Below the pieces are notes generated by a model that saw nothing but the letters and a program-made list of their open reading frames with translations, searched no databases and had not been told where the DNA came from. DNA of 64,000 nucleotides from contig NZ_JYNQ01000001.1 of assembly GCF_000934685.1 (NCBI RefSeq), positions 3,199,501 to 3,263,500 of the forward strand, given 5' to 3'. A program made the position numbers and the translations under genes. Positions 62,156 through 64,000 of the stretch are shown in pieces (the first letter of the stretch is position 1; every line of letters begins with the position of its first letter). The stretch comes from Lacinutrix sp. Hel_I_90. GTDB lineage: Bacteria > Bacteroidota > Bacteroidia > Flavobacteriales > Flavobacteriaceae.

Positions 62156-62344
62156 ATGAGTATAAAATCAGCAATTAAACAAATCAATAAAGAAATTAAG
62201 TCTTTAGAAGATGAGCGCACGAATTTGCAAAATCAATGCAACCACAAAAAATATTCTAATGTTGAATTTATGTGGAGAGTTGGAGCAACTGTAAAAGTTG
62301 ATATGTGCAAGGATTGTAATAAAGTATTAGAGCCAATAATTTAA
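62156..62344 (+). CDS. Small zinc-ribbon-like protein (62 aa, element)
   Basis: An N-terminal helix (SAIKQINKEIKSLEDERTNL) then Cys/His pairs (QCNHK ... MCKDC) that could bind one zinc ion. Coding supported by this pattern. Function unknown. Confidence 0.6.
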   Translation: MSIKSAIKQINKEIKSLEDERTNLQNQCNHKKYSNVEFMWRVGATVKVDMCKDCNKVLEPII

Positions 62345-62405
62345 TAACAGTAGATAAACCAACTACTCTAATTTCTCGAGTAGTTCAAATAAATAGTCAA
62401 TAAAA

Positions 62406-62606
62406 ATGGATGGAAATATAATCGTTACAAAGACAAATTTTAAAGCCTTTGAAAAAGTTTGCGAAGATAGATTCAATGGAGATTATGAAGTTTTTGAAGA
62501 GCATGAATTAGCATATATAGTTAATGTTGTATTTACAGATATTCAAGACATATTTTCTTTAGGACAAATATTCGAACAAGAGAAGTTTAACAACCTTAAA
62601 CAGTAG
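62406..62606 (+). CDS. Small acidic protein of unknown function (66 aa, element)
   Basis: Acidic alpha/beta protein (FEKVCEDRFNGDYEVFEEHE). No family recognised. Its stop TAG lies inside a CAGTAG motif. Confidence 0.5.
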   Translation: MDGNIIVTKTNFKAFEKVCEDRFNGDYEVFEEHELAYIVNVVFTDIQDIFSLGQIFEQEKFNNLKQ

Positions 62607-62611
62607 ATAAC

Positions 62612-62818
62612 ATGCAAACGAAAAAACAATCATTTACTGAAGCACTATCAAATACTGCAGTTGGATTTATTATAAGTTATATATCAACTTTTTTAATATT
62701 TCCATTGGTTGGATTTGAAAGCAGCCCAAGTAATAATTTAATAATAACCATATATTTTACCATCATATCAATTATAAGAAGCTATGTAATAAGAAGATGG
62801 TTTAATAAAAATCAGTAA
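62612..62818 (+). CDS. DUF7220-like phage membrane protein (element)
   Basis: A 68-residue protein with two hydrophobic helices (GFIISYISTFLIFPLVGF; IITIYFTIISIIRSYVIRRW). The pattern matches, from memory, small phage membrane proteins of the DUF7220 type. Function unknown. Confidence 0.65.
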   Translation: MQTKKQSFTEALSNTAVGFIISYISTFLIFPLVGFESSPSNNLIITIYFTIISIIRSYVIRRWFNKNQ

Positions 62819-62831
62819 ATAAAAAACAATT

Positions 62832-62990
62832 ATGACAAAAGAAGTAATAATAACAGTAACAGCTCCATGTGAATGTACAGACGAACAATTTACAGAATGG
62901 ATTTATTACTCTACAGGATATTTGGGTTCAATAAGTATAGATAATCCATTACATGAGTATGATATGGATGCAGATGATGTAACAGTTTAA
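62832..62990 (+). CDS. Small acidic protein of unknown function (52 aa, element)
   Basis: ATG 62832 to TAA 62988-62990. Begins MTKEVIITVTAPCECTDEQF. Too short for a family call; coding supported by position between two genes. Confidence 0.45.
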   Translation: MTKEVIITVTAPCECTDEQFTEWIYYSTGYLGSISIDNPLHEYDMDADDVTV

Positions 62991-63029
62991 AACATTAGTT
63001 AACGAATAACTACACAAAAACTTAAAAAC

Positions 63030-63596
63030 ATGAAAATAGGAACAAAATCAGTATTATTTGGAGCGCATTGCTTCTTTTTACATCCATTCTTTGTAGCAAG
63101 GGCATGGACAAAATTATATGGTTTTCCATTAGACCCAAGATTATGGATAGCATTTTTTGTGCATGATTTAGGTTATTTAGGAAAACCAAATATGGATGGT
63201 GAAGAAGGTGAAACGCACGTAGAATTAGGCGCAAAAATAATGCGAATATTTGGTAAAAAATGGGCAGATTTTTCAATGTATCATTCCAGATATTATGCAA
63301 AAAAACATGGCGCTAAACCTTCAAAACTTTGTTTCGCAGATAAATTATCTTTTTGTTACACACCAATGTGGTTATATCTGCCGATGGTTAATGCGACTGG
63401 TGAAATTAAAGAATATTTGAAAAACGCAAAAAAAGCCGAAACCGAACACTGGAAGCCAGTAGAAGGTCAAAAGATTTGGCATGCTCAATTATGCGAGTAT
63501 ATGCAAAAATGGGTTGAAGAACACAAAGATGGCAGTGAAGATACTTGGACTAATTCAGATAGACACGCTATAACAGATAGCGGTGTTACTTCTTAA
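63030..63596 (+). CDS. HD-like domain protein (element)
   Basis: A 188-residue protein with a His/Asp arrangement of the HD phosphohydrolase type: FGAHCFFLHPFFVARAWTKL, then IAFFVHDLGYLG (HD) and ETHVELGAKIM plus MYHSRYYAK. Such phage proteins may hydrolyse nucleotides. The metal-ligand set is incomplete by eye, so enzymatic activity is tentative. Confidence 0.6.
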   Translation: MKIGTKSVLFGAHCFFLHPFFVARAWTKLYGFPLDPRLWIAFFVHDLGYLGKPNMDGEEGETHVELGAKIMRIFGKKWADFSMYHSRYYAKKHGAKPSKLCFADKLSFCYTPMWLYLPMVNATGEIKEYLKNAKKAETEHWKPVEGQKIWHAQLCEYMQKWVEEHKDGSEDTWTNSDRHAITDSGVTS

Positions 63597-63639
63597 CTAA
63601 TAACAGTAGTTACTCTATAAATACATAAAACTTAAAATC

Positions 63640-63855
63640 ATGGATAAGCAAAAAGATGATAAAACCGCAGGTAATAAGCCTGAATTATATACCGTTTTAG
63701 AAAAGTATGTTAGGTATGTGAAGGATGTAGAAGGAACTGACTATATAAGCATCCAAGACAGTAGGCGGCACATGAGCTATGTTAAATTCACAAAAAAAGC
63801 CTGGGAAATATTAGAAAAAATATCTGAAAAGGTAAATAACCCAAATGCCACATAA
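63640..63855 (+). CDS. Small protein of unknown function (71 aa, element)
   Basis: A soluble protein with a helix-strand pattern (PELYTVLEKYVRYVKDVEGT, YVKFTKKAWEILEKISE). No family recognised. Confidence 0.5.
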   Translation: MDKQKDDKTAGNKPELYTVLEKYVRYVKDVEGTDYISIQDSRRHMSYVKFTKKAWEILEKISEKVNNPNAT

Positions 63856-63866
63856 AACTCAAAATC

Positions 63867-64000
63867 ATGGAATTAAAAGAAGCTCTTATTATATTAGGTA
63901 TAGAAGAATTTTCAGATCGCATAATTAATAGCAATTCTCAAGGAGAACTATTTCACTTAGTACAATATTTTGTAATAGCAGAAGCTCTAGGCGAAACAGA
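63867..64000 (+). CDS. Partial ORF at the window end (element)
   Basis: ATG at 63867, frame open to the edge (44 codons), beginning MELKEALIILGIEEFSDRII. Helical, possibly small accessory protein; cut by the window. No assignment. Confidence 0.4.
   Translation, partial: MELKEALIILGIEEFSDRIINSNSQGELFHLVQYFVIAEALGET

Overview
The window looks like a chromosome segment of a marine-type Flavobacteriaceae (Bacteroidota). The supporting evidence is AT-rich DNA, promoter boxes of the Bacteroidota type (TTTG, about 19-21 nt, TAnnTTTG), type IX secretion C-terminal signals, TPR-linked hybrid histidine kinases, ribosomal protein bTHX, and a ddl-coaD / PASTA-rluD neighbourhood. No species can be named from the sequence alone.

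Layout, 1-51.5 kb (chromosomal backbone). Two tandem paralogous hybrid histidine kinases (the first is cut by the window edge) are followed by coaD and ddl (minus strand) and a divergent PASTA-domain protein with rluD. A run of small housekeeping genes comes next: a VOC protein, yaaA, bTHX (43 aa, tiny but clear), a TPR membrane protein, a UDG-like protein and a TspO-like membrane protein. Then come yceI, a SnoaL-like protein, a Crp/Fnr regulator, and a DEAD-box helicase with two small conserved genes. At 16.0-17.9 kb is an unusual cassette: a 41-residue peptide with a leader-like N-terminus and hydrophobic tail, an intrinsic-terminator hairpin, and two related proteins that look like cupin plus HEAT-repeat proteins. 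I consider it the best candidate for an undescribed peptide-modification system. A GNAT/nitrilase fusion, trmL and a frameshifted GNAT follow. The complete trp operon (trpE-G-D-C-F-B-A, minus strand) lies at 21.8-28.5 kb. It has a textbook attenuation leader: an 18-residue leader peptide with three consecutive Trp codons, a terminator hairpin, a possible antiterminator pairing and a perfect TTTG-N19-TAnnTTTG promoter. Thiol-redox and rhodanese proteins, galE and a nitroreductase come next, then a 1.2-kDa-residue-scale (about 1,200 aa) phosphoesterase-like/Omp85-like barrel protein. Three unknown proteins follow, and finally two very large type IX secreted proteins (a lipase-like 1,384-aa protein and a repeat-rich 1,953-aa protein).

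Boundary, 50.5-51.6 kb. A gene-free stretch holds a roughly 206-bp segment with 18-bp inverted ends and a tandem array of 160-bp units, each with a strong terminator hairpin and a short fragment resembling a tRNA or tmRNA 3' end. The last unit ends in a fragment with a TTCGATT-type T-loop. I read this as the left attachment site of an integrated element.

Element, 51.6 kb to the window end. This is a prophage or integrative element early region: two minus-strand repressor-like genes, an operator overlapping the promoter of a divergent Cro-like gene, a LuxR-type HTH protein, many small unknown ORFs, a P-loop protein and a large primase-helicase-like protein whose CHC2 zinc ligands are mostly lost. 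A truncated serine recombinase abuts a C5 cytosine methyltransferase gene. That gene has a second long open frame (+1) with its own methyltransferase-associated-looking motif, a probable overprinted gene. ASCH, DUF7220-like and HD-like proteins follow. No integrase or structural genes are visible, so the element continues beyond 64 kb.
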